64,000 nucleotides of DNA from Acidisoma sp. PAMC 29798 (GCF_030252425.1 NZ_CP126994.1:3529001-3593000), one strand, 5' to 3'; positions 25,691-34,572 are shown, counted from the first letter of the stretch. Numbers and translations: made by a program. The notes: generated by a model from the sequence alone, not told the origin.

Positions 25691-26440
25691 TCATCTTTCC
25701 GGTATCTTCGGGCCGGTTTCCACCACCGTAAGGCGCTCCACATTGAAGGCCGCCTGGGTCCGATTCGTCGCGCCCATCTTTCGCATGATGTGGCGCACAT
25801 GAACTTTGACCGTGCTCCCACTCATACCCAGCTCGTAGGCAATGGTTTTGTTGGCCTTGCCTTGCCTGACGAGGGCGAGCACTTCGGTTTCGCGCTGCGT
25901 GAGCCGATGCGGTTCGGCGTAGCCTTGCCGAACCTGGGGCCGCGCGACACCGCTCGGCTCTTCCATCAAAGCCTCTCGCGGCAAAAAGGTTCCGCCTGAA
26001 CCAATCAAAGCAATCGCCGAGACCAACATCTGAAGCCCGGCCGTTCTGGTTGAAATCAGGCCGGACGCGCCATGCGCCATCACCTGCCGCACGACGGCAA
26101 GTTCGATTGTGACAGCATCCGAAAGAACCACCAGCCGGGCGCCCACGAACCGCTCGCGCAGCAGAGCGAGTTCCTCGGTAATGACGTAGTCTGACTCATG
26201 CGAGTGATAGACGATCAGATCTATGTCGGCGCCGACATGCCGCAGGCAATCAGCCGTAGAATCGAAAGAGATGATCACGAACAGCGGGCGTGTCTTGGCA
26301 AGCGCCATCGTTATGCATTCGCGCGTCAGGCGCGATGCATCGATCCAGCCGACGCTGACGATCCCGGAGGATGCATCGACCGCATGGTCAGACTCGTCCT
26401 GCCTGACGGGTGCGGCTTGGCGCTGTGCGGAAGCGACCAT
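25691..26440 (-). CDS. LuxR/NarL-family regulator with degenerate receiver domain (paralogue 3)
   Basis: A 249-residue third paralogue. The HTH reads LTQRETEVLALVRQGKANKT then SGSTVKVHVRHIMRKMGATN. In the receiver-like domain the strand VGWIDASRLTREC keeps one acidic residue. The phosphoacceptor position is His (DLIVYHSHES), and the strand-five Lys is Thr (LISTRTAG). The C-terminus ends soon after the HTH. It lies 187 bases upstream of paralogue 2 on the same strand, with a separate intergenic region, so independent promoters are possible. Two short palindromes upstream (26575-26588, 26607-26620) may be operators. Confidence 0.82.
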   Translation of the reverse strand: MVASAQRQAAPVRQDESDHAVDASSGIVSVGWIDASRLTRECITMALAKTRPLFVIISFDSTADCLRHVGADIDLIVYHSHESDYVITEELALLRERFVGARLVVLSDAVTIELAVVRQVMAHGASGLISTRTAGLQMLVSAIALIGSGGTFLPREALMEEPSGVARPQVRQGYAEPHRLTQRETEVLALVRQGKANKTIAYELGMSGSTVKVHVRHIMRKMGATNRTQAAFNVERLTVVETGPKIPER

Positions 26441-26812
26441 TGCCGTCAGTACCGTGAGGCCGGAAGTGCGACGCTCGCCACGAGTTGGTTAAGAATCATG
26501 TCTTTCGAACTGGCCTAAAGGAGTACGTGCGATGTGTTGTCACCATCTCTCCTGGCATAACGCCTCGAAAGGGAGCCCTATTTAGGGCATCACCTTGAAT
26601 CGGCACGCGATCGTGATCGCCAAACGTTCTCCTTTGAGCCGCGCGGCCACGCCAAAAGGGCACGACCGTCATGCCCAGAGGCGCGCAGCGCGTCTACGAA
26701 CGTATGAAGAACACTATTTTGGCTGTGGGGGGCACTCACGAAAGCGTGAGCGCAAAGTCCGTCCTGATAGGGACGGAGATAAGTTCCTAACGGCTGGCCG
26801 CGCCGAACCGCC
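26441..26812. other. Intergenic region with four short palindromes or hairpins
   Basis: These 372 bases lie upstream of LuxR paralogue 3 and downstream of the RMF-like gene, both on the minus strand. Near paralogue 3 there are GCCCTA-TT-TAGGGC (26575-26588) and GCGATC-GT-GATCGC (26607-26620), with centres 32 bases apart. Near the RMF-like stop there are two hairpins: CTCACG/CGTGAG (26735-26750) and TCCGTCC/GGACGGA (26758-26777). The first pair look like operators. The second pair could end or stabilise the RMF-like mRNA. No credible protein frame was seen. Confidence 0.5.
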
Positions 26813-27034
26813 CTAGGACCGCGCCTTAGAGGCGTCGGTGCGCCGGCGCGTCTTTGGCCGCGCATTCGCGACAAGCCCTTTCTCCAGCGCCTGCAACCAA
26901 CCGGCGCGCCATGCCTTGTACTCGACCGTACCGGCCTCATAGGGGTTGCGGCAGGTGGCTTTTCCCTGCCAAAAAGCCATCATTCCCTCACTGAGAAAGA
27001 GGCTTCGAACAAGTTCCGGGTTTATGCTGGCCAC
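26813..27034 (-). CDS. Ribosome-modulation-factor-like small protein
   Basis: A 73-residue basic protein. The central segment AFWQGKATCRNPYEAGTVEY followed by KAWRAGWLQA has the layout of the RMF family: A-x-x-G spacing, an NPY core and a W-x-x-GW-x-x-A end. RMF in gammaproteobacteria inactivates 70S ribosomes as 100S dimers in stationary phase; alphaproteobacterial members are less studied. The C-terminal tail (KTRRRTDASKAR) is strongly basic. The GTG start at 27034 has GGAG upstream; Met17/18 would give a shorter form. It is a single-gene unit. Confidence 0.65.
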   Translation of the reverse strand: MASINPELVRSLFLSEGMMAFWQGKATCRNPYEAGTVEYKAWRAGWLQALEKGLVANARPKTRRRTDASKARS

Positions 27035-27260
27035 GACTCCGCCTCTCCGTCTCTGCCGCGTCGGGCGACTGTCGATCTGACCCTAGGCGCGTGGCGTCGG
27101 GCCAGGGAGCCCTCAAAACGGCCACGTCCTTGGGGAATGCCATGTCGAATCGGGTCCATTCGGCCATCGCATTGGCTGTCGCAACTGTATTGAGATCGAA
27201 AGGCTTACGTCATCTCTGCCTATGCGGGCGCAATCGTCCGCGCGCAGTACAGGACGCGAC

Positions 27261-28034
27261 GTGAAGATCGCCACCTTCAACGTCAATGGCGTCAATGGCC
27301 GGCTTCCTGTGCTGCTGCGCTGGCTGGCCGCGGCCCAGCCAGATGTCGTCTGTCTTCAGGAACTCAAGGCGCCGCAGGAGAAGTTCCCAGAACAGGCGAT
27401 TCTTGAGGCGGGCTACGGCGCCATTTGGCACGGGGAAAAGAGTTGGAACGGCGTCGCCCTTCTGGCGCGCGGCCAAAAGCCTGAGGAGACGCGGCGTGGG
27501 CTTCCGGGCGACGGCGACGACACGCATAGCCGCTATATCGAAGCGGCCATCGATGGCATTCTGGTCGGCTGCCTCTACCTGCCGAACGGCAATCCGGCGC
27601 CCGGTCCCAAGTTCGATTACAAGCTACGCTGGTTCGAGCGGCTCATTGCCCATGCCGCGGGGCTTGTGGCGGCCGATCACCCCGTCGTCCTCGCTGGGGA
27701 CTTCAACGTCATGCCGACGGAGCGTGACGTCTATAAGCCCGAACGCTGGACGGAAGACGCCTTGTTCCGTCCCGAAGTGCGCGCCGCGTTTCACTGGTTG
27801 ATCGACCAAGGATGGACGGACAGTCTGCGCAGGCTGCATCCGGATGAGACGATCTACACGTTCTGGGATTATTTTCGGAACGCCTATGCCCGCAATGCCG
27901 GCCTTCGTATCGATCATCTCCTGCTCAGCCCCGCCATCGCCGACCGACTTATCGGCGCAGGGGTGGATCGTGACGTGCGGGGCTGGGAGAAGGCGAGCGA
28001 TCATGCGCCGACATGGATCGCCCTCGAAGACTGA
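27261..28034 (+). CDS. xthA: Exodeoxyribonuclease III (AP endonuclease, ExoA/XthA family)
   Basis: A 257-residue DNA-repair enzyme that cuts at abasic sites and digests 3' ends. It shows the EEP-fold motifs in order: IATFNVNGVNGR, VVCLQELKAP with the metal-binding Glu, WNGVALLAR, LAGDFNVMP with the catalytic Asp and Asn, LRIDHLLLSP, and SDHAPTW with the catalytic His. GTG 27261 is the chosen start because AGGA sits six bases before it and the first strand follows at once; a longer frame from 27222 adds unconserved residues. It stands alone, convergent with the monooxygenase gene. Confidence 0.93.
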   Translation: MKIATFNVNGVNGRLPVLLRWLAAAQPDVVCLQELKAPQEKFPEQAILEAGYGAIWHGEKSWNGVALLARGQKPEETRRGLPGDGDDTHSRYIEAAIDGILVGCLYLPNGNPAPGPKFDYKLRWFERLIAHAAGLVAADHPVVLAGDFNVMPTERDVYKPERWTEDALFRPEVRAAFHWLIDQGWTDSLRRLHPDETIYTFWDYFRNAYARNAGLRIDHLLLSPAIADRLIGAGVDRDVRGWEKASDHAPTWIALED

Positions 28035-28052
28035 TCGACGCGCAACGACCGC

Positions 28053-29366
28053 TTAGAACGCCAGCAGGTTGTCTCTAAACTGCGTGTGTTCGTAGCTCGT
28101 GCGGACCAGCCCGCGCTGCTGCAAGGCCGGCACCAGACCGTCCGTGATCTCCGCGACGCTGCGGCGGCTGACATTGGGAAGCGCAATCAGATAGCCGTCT
28201 CCGCCAATTTCCTGCATGACCTCGTCCATCTGCGCGGCCACCGTCTCCGGCGTGCCCACCAGATCGACGCTGCCACCACTGCCGCTATACGCGATGATCG
28301 CTTCCCGCAGCGTGTTCTTGCCCGCCTTGCGCAGGAAACCCGCCAGGGTCGATTGATGGCCGTTGGTAGACAGTTCCCCGACCGGGGCATCGAGGTCGTG
28401 GCCGGAAAAGTCGATGTTCGTCACCCAGCCGAGCTGCGCCAGCCGCTCATCGATATTTTCGGCCGCGGAGATGCCCCGCTGCGCCGCACGGTCCTGCGCT
28501 TCGGCGTCACTGCTGCCAAGGATCGGATAGACCATGAACAGAATTTTGCAGCTGTCGGGGTTGCGCCCGGCCACCGCCATCTGGCTGCGCACGTCCCGGC
28601 GATACTCCTTCATCGCCTCGATCCCCTTCGGGTGGGCGACGATGGTGTCGGCGTATTTGGCAGCCGTCGCGCGGCCACGGGCCGAGCCGCCGGCCTGGGC
28701 GATCACCGGCCGGCCCTGCGGCGCGGGGCCGGAGTTCAGCGGGCCCCGGCTCGACCAATACTGGCCCTTGAAGTCGATGGTATGGACCTTCTCGGGGTCG
28801 ATCAGCACGCCGCTCTTGCGGTCGGCGAGGATCGCCCCGGGCTCCCAGGAATCCCAAAGCTGGGTCACGATGTCGATATACTCGCCGGCCATGTCATAGC
28901 GCAGGTCGTGGTCGGGCAGGTGATCCAGCCCAAAATTCTGGCCCGAATAGTCCGAGCTTCCGGTCACCATGTTCCAGCCGGCGCGGCCGGCCGAGATCTG
29001 ATCCAGCGTGCCCACGATGCGGGCGGTCAGATAGGGGTGATAGGCGAAGGTGGACAGCGTCGGCACCACGCCCAGGCGCTTGGTTGCGGCGAGCATGAGG
29101 GACGCGATGACCGACGGTTCCTGCCGAGGAACGGACATACCGTTCTTCAGGAAGATGTCGCGCCGGTTTTCCCAGTTTTGACCGATATAGATCGAGTCTT
29201 CGAGCAGAATATAATCGAAGGCTGCCCGTTCCAGGGCGCGCGCGACGTCGAGGAACATGTCCGCCGACATCCACTCCTCGCTGATATTTCCGGTCCATGG
29301 CTGGCCCCAGGCCTGAACGCTGGAGCCTTGGAGGAACCAGGCGAGGTGAAATTGATCGGCAGCCAT
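28053..29366 (-). CDS. LLM-class flavin-dependent monooxygenase (NtaA/SnaA/DszA family)
   Basis: A 437-residue luciferase-like monooxygenase that should use FMNH2 supplied by a separate reductase. Family marks are FHLAWFLQGS at the start, SDMFLDVARALERAAFDYILLEDS-type helix, TLSTFAYHPYLTARIVGTLD, and GRAGWNMVTGSSD, all typical of the nitrilotriacetate/dibenzothiophene-sulfone/pristinamycin group. Members oxidise N- or S-containing organic compounds. It is the last gene of the BMP-ABC/amidohydrolase array, 116 bases after the amidohydrolase stop. No FMN reductase is encoded nearby. The substrate is unknown; the neighbours suggest an imported N-heterocycle. Confidence 0.85.
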   Translation of the reverse strand: MAADQFHLAWFLQGSSVQAWGQPWTGNISEEWMSADMFLDVARALERAAFDYILLEDSIYIGQNWENRRDIFLKNGMSVPRQEPSVIASLMLAATKRLGVVPTLSTFAYHPYLTARIVGTLDQISAGRAGWNMVTGSSDYSGQNFGLDHLPDHDLRYDMAGEYIDIVTQLWDSWEPGAILADRKSGVLIDPEKVHTIDFKGQYWSSRGPLNSGPAPQGRPVIAQAGGSARGRATAAKYADTIVAHPKGIEAMKEYRRDVRSQMAVAGRNPDSCKILFMVYPILGSSDAEAQDRAAQRGISAAENIDERLAQLGWVTNIDFSGHDLDAPVGELSTNGHQSTLAGFLRKAGKNTLREAIIAYSGSGGSVDLVGTPETVAAQMDEVMQEIGGDGYLIALPNVSRRSVAEITDGLVPALQQRGLVRTSYEHTQFRDNLLAF

Positions 29367-29482
29367 CGATAGAACTCTCCGTCAGAAACAGGGCTGAGCG
29401 CCCCGATGCTCATGACAGAGGCAAGAGCCGGGCCATCCAAAACGCGTGGCTGCAAAACTTGTCCGCGTCGCCAGTGCCCGCG

Positions 29483-31009
29483 TTATGAACGAATGAACCG
29501 GTCGATGCCCAGGGGCGCGTTGCCGACCCTGCGATTCGCCTCAAGCAAGTAAGCGACCGCTGGGGCATTTGCCTGCGTCACTTGCGCGAAGTCGCGGCGG
29601 AACCCGAGCATGACATCGGCCAGCTCGGCGCGGAACTGATCCTCGTCGATCGTCGTCAGCTTGCGGTTCCGCATGACGATCACGCCATCGACGATGGTGG
29701 TCTCCACCCCGCGCCCTGTCTCGCTATAAACGAGTTGCCGCGCGACACTGTTCAGCGGCATCCAGGCGATATCGGTGAGGTCGATCAGGCAAAGATCGGC
29801 GCGCATGCCGGGCTTGATCGCACCCACCACATGCTCCAGCCCAAGGGCGCGGGCGCCGCCCAGGGTTCCCGCCTCGATGGCATGGGTGGCGTGAAGGCCG
29901 GCCGGGCTCGGGTCCGTCACGGCCGCCAGGGTGCAGAACAGCTTCATCGCCTGGAACACGCTCTGGCAATCGCCGCAGCTGCAATTGTCACAGCCCAAGG
30001 CCAGGTTCACCCCGGCGTCGTGCATACGACGAATGGGCGCGACGCCGCTTTTGAGCTTCAGGTTGCTCATCGGGTTATGCACCACGCTGGCCCCGCTTTC
30101 GGCCAGCATGGCAATTTCCTCGTCATCGAGCCAAACGCCATGGGCAAGGGTCGTGCCTGGCCCCAAAAGCCCTAGGGACGCCATGTAGCGGATCATCGAT
30201 CCGCCATGCGCGGTATAGAGGCTTTGTGCCTTGGCGCGCTGCGCCGGGGTTTCCAGAACATGCGTGGTCACCGGCAGGGAATGCCGCTGCGCCATATCGA
30301 CGATACCCTCCAGCAAGGTCGCGGAGGAGCGTTGCGGGCCGGAAGGGCTGAGCGCCCAATGCAAGCGCGACGGTAGTGGAGCAAGGCGCGCGATCTGGCG
30401 CTCCACGAAGGCGAGATCCGCATGCGGGTCGCGCGGCGATCCCTCCACCAAGGCGCGCACGCTTTCGGGCAGATCGGCCGCCATGAAGGGCGCGATGTCG
30501 AGCGCTGCCACATCGCGCAACGCGATGGAAAAGACGACGCGAATGCCGACTTCGGCGAAGGCCGCCAAAGTCACGTCCAGCGTTTCCTCATCCATCGGCA
30601 CGAGAGAATTCATGTCCTGCACGGTGGTGATGCCGTGCTTGAGGCATTCGATGGCGCCGACCAGCGTGCGGGCGCGAATTTCCGCCCGGCTGCGCTTGCC
30701 GAAATAGGCGGGCTGGGAATGCAGCGCCCAGACGTCGAAGGGCATGTCTTCCAACAGGCCCTTCATCAGCCCGTCATAGGAATGGAAATGGGCATTGACG
30801 AAGCCCGGCATCAGCAGCCGATCCGTCGCCTCCAAGACCTCGGGCGCGGGCTGCGCCGCGAGCCATGTCGCCGTCAGCGCATCGCCCGGCGGCAGCACGG
30901 CGGCGATCGTCGTGCCCTCGATCAGCACATCACGCCGGCTCGGCGCATGCACGTCCCCCTCGGGGTCCCAGACCTGGGCACCCAGGATCACTAGGCGATT
31001 CGGCGTCAT
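29483..31009 (-). CDS. Amidohydrolase-superfamily deaminase/chlorohydrolase (AtzA/TrzN/SAH-deaminase-like)
   Basis: A 508-residue metal-dependent hydrolase. The mononuclear metal site is visible: HFH in MPGFVNAHFHSYDG, His in PVTTHVLET, His in LAHGVWLDDEE and Asp in ALGCDNCSCGD. Subtype III amidohydrolases of this kind remove amino or halide groups from purines, pterins and triazines. The N-terminal beta-sandwich (LVILGAQVWDPEG) and C-terminal DLCLIDLTD strands complete the fold. Its ATG overlaps the ATPase stop by four bases (ATGA), so it is part of the transporter operon and probably acts on the imported compound. Confidence 0.85.
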   Translation of the reverse strand: MTPNRLVILGAQVWDPEGDVHAPSRRDVLIEGTTIAAVLPPGDALTATWLAAQPAPEVLEATDRLLMPGFVNAHFHSYDGLMKGLLEDMPFDVWALHSQPAYFGKRSRAEIRARTLVGAIECLKHGITTVQDMNSLVPMDEETLDVTLAAFAEVGIRVVFSIALRDVAALDIAPFMAADLPESVRALVEGSPRDPHADLAFVERQIARLAPLPSRLHWALSPSGPQRSSATLLEGIVDMAQRHSLPVTTHVLETPAQRAKAQSLYTAHGGSMIRYMASLGLLGPGTTLAHGVWLDDEEIAMLAESGASVVHNPMSNLKLKSGVAPIRRMHDAGVNLALGCDNCSCGDCQSVFQAMKLFCTLAAVTDPSPAGLHATHAIEAGTLGGARALGLEHVVGAIKPGMRADLCLIDLTDIAWMPLNSVARQLVYSETGRGVETTIVDGVIVMRNRKLTTIDEDQFRAELADVMLGFRRDFAQVTQANAPAVAYLLEANRRVGNAPLGIDRFIRS

Positions 31010-32550
31010 ATTGAGTCCTTCGTCAGGAGAGAACTGTCCGCAAGGCCCGCCATGGCGCGCCCGACGGTGGCGCGCGCGGCCGGATCGGCCGTGGTCTCGA
31101 ACACCAATCGGCCTTCGAACATCACCACGATCCGGTCGGACAGCGCGAAGATCTCATCGAGATCCTCGCTGATCAGCAGCACGGCCGCGCCGCCATTGCG
31201 CGCAGCCGTGATGTCATCATGAATCCGCGCGACCGCCGCAAAGTCGAGTCCGAAGCAGGGGTTGCTCGCGAGCAGAAGGTCGCAGCCCGGCCCCAGCTCG
31301 CGTGCCAGAACAAGCCGCTGGATATTGCCGCCCGACAGGGCCGAAACCGGCTGGCGCGGCCCGCTGGTGCGGATACGGTAGTCGCGGATCGCGGACTGCG
31401 CGCCCTCGGTGATGGCGCGTTTGGACAGAAGGCCGAAGCGGCGGCGGATCGGCGGCCGATCATACTGCCGCAGGGCCAGATTCTCGGCCACGCTCATGGT
31501 GGCGACGCAGGCGCTATGCAGCGGCTCTTCCGGCAGGCAGGCGACCCGCAGCCGCGCAAGCGAACGGCGCGTCGGGCGAAAGGCCTCGCCATGGACATGA
31601 ACGGTTCCCGCCACGATGGCGCGCTGACCGGCCAGGGCTTCCGCCAATTCGCGCTGACCATTGCCGGAAACGCCGGCGATGCCCAGGATTTCCCCGCCCG
31701 CAACAGTCAGGTCAAGGTCGCGCACCGCCGCAAGCCCGGCATCGCCCAGCACCGTCAGGCCATGCGCGCGCAATTGGTTGGTGCTGGCTTGCGGCACGGC
31801 AGCGCGCGCGACGCTGCGGCCGATGCCCGCTTGCCCGACCATCCGCTCGGCGAGGTCGGCGGCATTCATCTGGCCCGCCTCGGCGGAGGCCACCACACGC
31901 CCGAAGCGCAGCACCGTGACATCGTCCGCGAAGGCCAGCACTTCGCGAAACTTATGGGTGATCAGCACCACGGTGATCTCCCCGGCGCGCGTCAGGTCGC
32001 GCAGCAGGCCCAGGGTCTCATCCGCCTCGGCGGGGGTCAGCACGGAGGTCGGCTCGTCCAGCACCAGCAGCCGGCGCCGCAAGTGCAACTGCTTGAGGAT
32101 TTCCACCTTCTGCTTTTCGCCCGCCGCCAGGGACGCGACAGGCGCGTCCAGCGGCACCCGGAAGGGCATCGTCTGCAACAGCGCCCCAAGCTCCGCCCGA
32201 TAGGCGTGCCAATTGATGGCGAAGGGAATGTCGGCGCGGGCGAGCATCAGGTTCTCGGCGACCGTCATCTCCGGCACCAGCGTAAAATGCTGGTAGACCA
32301 TGCCGATGCCGGCGGCATGGGCCTCGCGTGGCGTCCTGCTGCGGTGCTCGCGCCCATCGATCAGGAAGCTGCCGGAATCGGCGTGATAGGTGCCCATCAG
32401 GCACTTCACCAGCGTGCTCTTGCCGGCGCCGTTCTCGCCCAGAAGGGCGTGGATGCGGCCTGGACGCACCTTCAGGGAGACATCGTCTAACGCCAAGACC
32501 GCGCCGAACCGCTTGGTGACGCGGATCGCCTCCAGGGACGCCGCCGTCAT
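31006..32550 (-). CDS. ABC transporter double ATPase (nucleoside/BMP-type, NupO/YufO-like)
   Basis: A 514-residue cytoplasmic protein with two fused nucleotide-binding domains. The first has Walker A GENGAGKST, signature SLAAGEKQKVEIL and Walker B LLVLDEPTS. The second is degenerate in the P-loop (GVSGNGQRELAEAL) with signature ALSGGNIQRLVLARE, a pattern normal for CUT2/BMP-type importers. ATG 32550 is preferred: it overlaps the upstream permease stop as ATGA, and the 60-residue upstream extension has no ATPase similarity. Its own stop overlaps the amidohydrolase start. It powers the two permeases upstream. Confidence 0.93.
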   Translation of the reverse strand: MTAASLEAIRVTKRFGAVLALDDVSLKVRPGRIHALLGENGAGKSTLVKCLMGTYHADSGSFLIDGREHRSRTPREAHAAGIGMVYQHFTLVPEMTVAENLMLARADIPFAINWHAYRAELGALLQTMPFRVPLDAPVASLAAGEKQKVEILKQLHLRRRLLVLDEPTSVLTPAEADETLGLLRDLTRAGEITVVLITHKFREVLAFADDVTVLRFGRVVASAEAGQMNAADLAERMVGQAGIGRSVARAAVPQASTNQLRAHGLTVLGDAGLAAVRDLDLTVAGGEILGIAGVSGNGQRELAEALAGQRAIVAGTVHVHGEAFRPTRRSLARLRVACLPEEPLHSACVATMSVAENLALRQYDRPPIRRRFGLLSKRAITEGAQSAIRDYRIRTSGPRQPVSALSGGNIQRLVLARELGPGCDLLLASNPCFGLDFAAVARIHDDITAARNGGAAVLLISEDLDEIFALSDRIVVMFEGRLVFETTADPAARATVGRAMAGLADSSLLTKDSI

Positions 32551-33464
32551 GCGATCTTCAATTCGCCGGGGGCACCAGCCGCGCGCCGGCCCGGCGCGCA
32601 GGAAATGGCCATGATGATCAGCGTCAGCACATAAGGTGCCGCGGCGACGACGTAATAGACCTCCGACAGGCCGATGGCCTGCAAGGCCGGGCCGATCGCC
32701 TCCGCGCCGCCGAACATCAGCGCCGCCCACAGGCAGCGCAGCGGCTGCCAGCGCGCGAAGATGACCAGCGCCACGGCAATCAGGCCCTGGCCATTGGACA
32801 GGCTCTCCGTCCAGCTTCCGGGATAAAAGAGCGACAGGAACGAGCCGCCCATGCCGGAGAGGAAGGCGCCGGCGGTGGTCGCCGCCAGCCGCACGCCATT
32901 GACGCTATAGCCCAGCGCGCGAGCGGCCTCCGCATTGCCGCCGACCGTCCGCACGATCAGCCCCCAGCGCGTGCGGAGAAAGAACAGGTGCATGGCCACA
33001 GCGACGCCGATGCCGACCAGGAATAGCTCATTGACGCGCAGCGCCGCGCGGATGCTGGGATCGACCGCCCACCAGCCGAGCGACAGCGCCGAGAGCATCG
33101 GCGCGCTCGGTTGGATGAAGGGTTTGCCGAACAGGAAGGCGAGGCCGGTGCCGAGCAGGATGAGGGCGATGCCGACCGCCACGTCATTGACCCGCCGAAG
33201 CTGGCAACACAGGGCATGCAGCGCGCCAAGGGCCGAGCCCGCGAAGCCGGCCAGCAGCACGCCGGCCCAGGCCGAGCCCGTCTCGTAAGATCCCGCATAG
33301 CCGACCATGGCCCCGAGGACGAGGATGCCTTCCTGGCCAAGATTAGTGCGGCCGCTCTTTTCCGTCAGGCATTCGCCAAGGCTGACGAAGAGATAAGGCG
33401 TGCTGCTGCGCACCGCGCCGCTCAGCACCGCCAGCAGGACGGTGCCACCGACCATGCCCGTCAT
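32547..33464 (-). CDS. ABC transporter permease 2 (nucleoside/BMP-type, YufQ-like)
   Basis: A 305-residue inner-membrane permease with about eight helices. The segment SLGECLTEKSGRTNLGQEGILVLGA is the characteristic cytoplasmic loop of this family, read here as overlapping pieces GECLTEKSGRTNLG and QEGILVLGAMVGY. RTVGGNAEAARALGYSVNGV is the second conserved loop. ATG 33464 has AGGG eight bases upstream and lies 13 bases after the stop of the first permease; the longer frame to 33611 overlaps that gene and is not membrane-like. It pairs with the upstream permease to form the channel. Confidence 0.9.
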   Translation of the reverse strand: MTGMVGGTVLLAVLSGAVRSSTPYLFVSLGECLTEKSGRTNLGQEGILVLGAMVGYAGSYETGSAWAGVLLAGFAGSALGALHALCCQLRRVNDVAVGIALILLGTGLAFLFGKPFIQPSAPMLSALSLGWWAVDPSIRAALRVNELFLVGIGVAVAMHLFFLRTRWGLIVRTVGGNAEAARALGYSVNGVRLAATTAGAFLSGMGGSFLSLFYPGSWTESLSNGQGLIAVALVIFARWQPLRCLWAALMFGGAEAIGPALQAIGLSEVYYVVAAAPYVLTLIIMAISCAPGRRAAGAPGELKIA

Positions 33465-33477
33465 GAGCCGGACCCTG

Positions 33478-34572
33478 TCATGAGCTAGCGAGCGGATCGG
33501 GCGCCAGCACGACCTGCTGGCCGATGCGGCCGAACGGCCCCCGCCCGCGCAGGGTTTCGGCGACCAGGACGCAGAGGAAGATGATGCCCTGAAGCACAAG
33601 GACGCTGGCATAGGGCAGGCCGAGCCGGCGCTGCACCAAGCCGCCGCTCGCGCCGATACCGCCCAGCAGGACAGAGACGGGAATGATGATCAGGGGATTA
33701 TGGCGGGCAATGAAGCTCACGAAGATACCGGTATAGCCATAGCCGGCGATCAGGGAATTGTTGGCTTTGCCGTCGATCGCCGCCACGTCGATCATGCCGC
33801 CGATGCCCGCGATGGCCCCGCCCGCACAGAAGACGCCGATCGTGAGCTTGGCCGCCGAAATGCCCACCATCCGCGCCGCGCGGCCGTTGCCGCCCAAGAC
33901 CCGCATCGCGAAGCCAAGGCCGGTGCGATAGATCACCAGACTCGCGACCAGGCAGGCGACGAACCCGACGCCGAGGCCCCAATGGATTGACGTGCCCGGA
34001 ATGCTGCCGATGAGGCCCTGGTCGGGAACCGGATAGGTCGAGGCCTGATTGAGGTCGGAGGGGTCGCGAAACGGCCCTTCCACCAATTGATTGAAGATGG
34101 CAATGGACAGATAGGTCAGCAGCAGGCTGCTGATGGTTTCATTCACACCGCGCCAGACCCGCAAGGCGCCCGACAGGCCGACGACGATAGCACCCGCGAT
34201 GCCGCCCGAGATGGCCATCTCGGCCATCATCACGGGTCCCGGTGCCGCGACAAAGATATGGCTCGCCTCTGCGGCGGCGAGGCCACCGAGCACGAAGGCG
34301 CCTTCACCGCCGATGATGGCGTAGCCCATCTGCGCGGGCAGGGCGAAGCACAGCGCCGTCAACATCAGCGGCGCCGCGCGAACCAGGGTATTCTGCCAGG
34401 AGAACCAGGTGCCGAAGCCGCCCAGCCACATCATGCTATAGACCTGCACCGGATCGACACCGAGCACAGCGACGACCGCCCCGAAGATCAGGGCGGCCGC
34501 CACGGCGGCGCAGGCTGGCACGAGCGCCAGTTCCGCGACCGCCAGGGCCGTCGTTCTTAGCCGCAGGATCAC
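33478..34572 (-). CDS. ABC transporter permease 1 (nucleoside/BMP-type, YufP-like)
   Basis: A 364-residue inner-membrane protein with about ten helices. Family marks are ALCFALPAQMGYAIIGGEGAF, the loop WRGVNETISSLLLTYLSI, and RVLGGNGRAARMVGISAAK, which matches the EAA-like coupling loop of CUT2/BMP importers. Its ATG overlaps the stop of the binding-protein gene by four bases. It works with permease 2 and the double ATPase to import a nucleoside-like or purine-like substrate. Confidence 0.9.
   Translation of the reverse strand: MILRLRTTALAVAELALVPACAAVAAALIFGAVVAVLGVDPVQVYSMMWLGGFGTWFSWQNTLVRAAPLMLTALCFALPAQMGYAIIGGEGAFVLGGLAAAEASHIFVAAPGPVMMAEMAISGGIAGAIVVGLSGALRVWRGVNETISSLLLTYLSIAIFNQLVEGPFRDPSDLNQASTYPVPDQGLIGSIPGTSIHWGLGVGFVACLVASLVIYRTGLGFAMRVLGGNGRAARMVGISAAKLTIGVFCAGGAIAGIGGMIDVAAIDGKANNSLIAGYGYTGIFVSFIARHNPLIIIPVSVLLGGIGASGGLVQRRLGLPYASVLVLQGIIFLCVLVAETLRGRGPFGRIGQQVVLAPDPLASS

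Noticed and set aside
28086-29372. 428-codon plus-strand frame opposite the flavin monooxygenase
   Set aside because: Antisense shadow with Arg/His/Gly-rich low-complexity translation; the minus-strand gene has clear family motifs.
31219-32490. 423-codon plus-strand frame opposite the ABC ATPase
   Set aside because: Shadow of a certain ATPase gene; no domain is recognisable.
32551-32730. N-terminal extension of the ABC ATPase
   Set aside because: It overlaps the upstream permease and is Gly/Arg-rich without ATPase similarity; ATG 32550 forms an ATGA junction.
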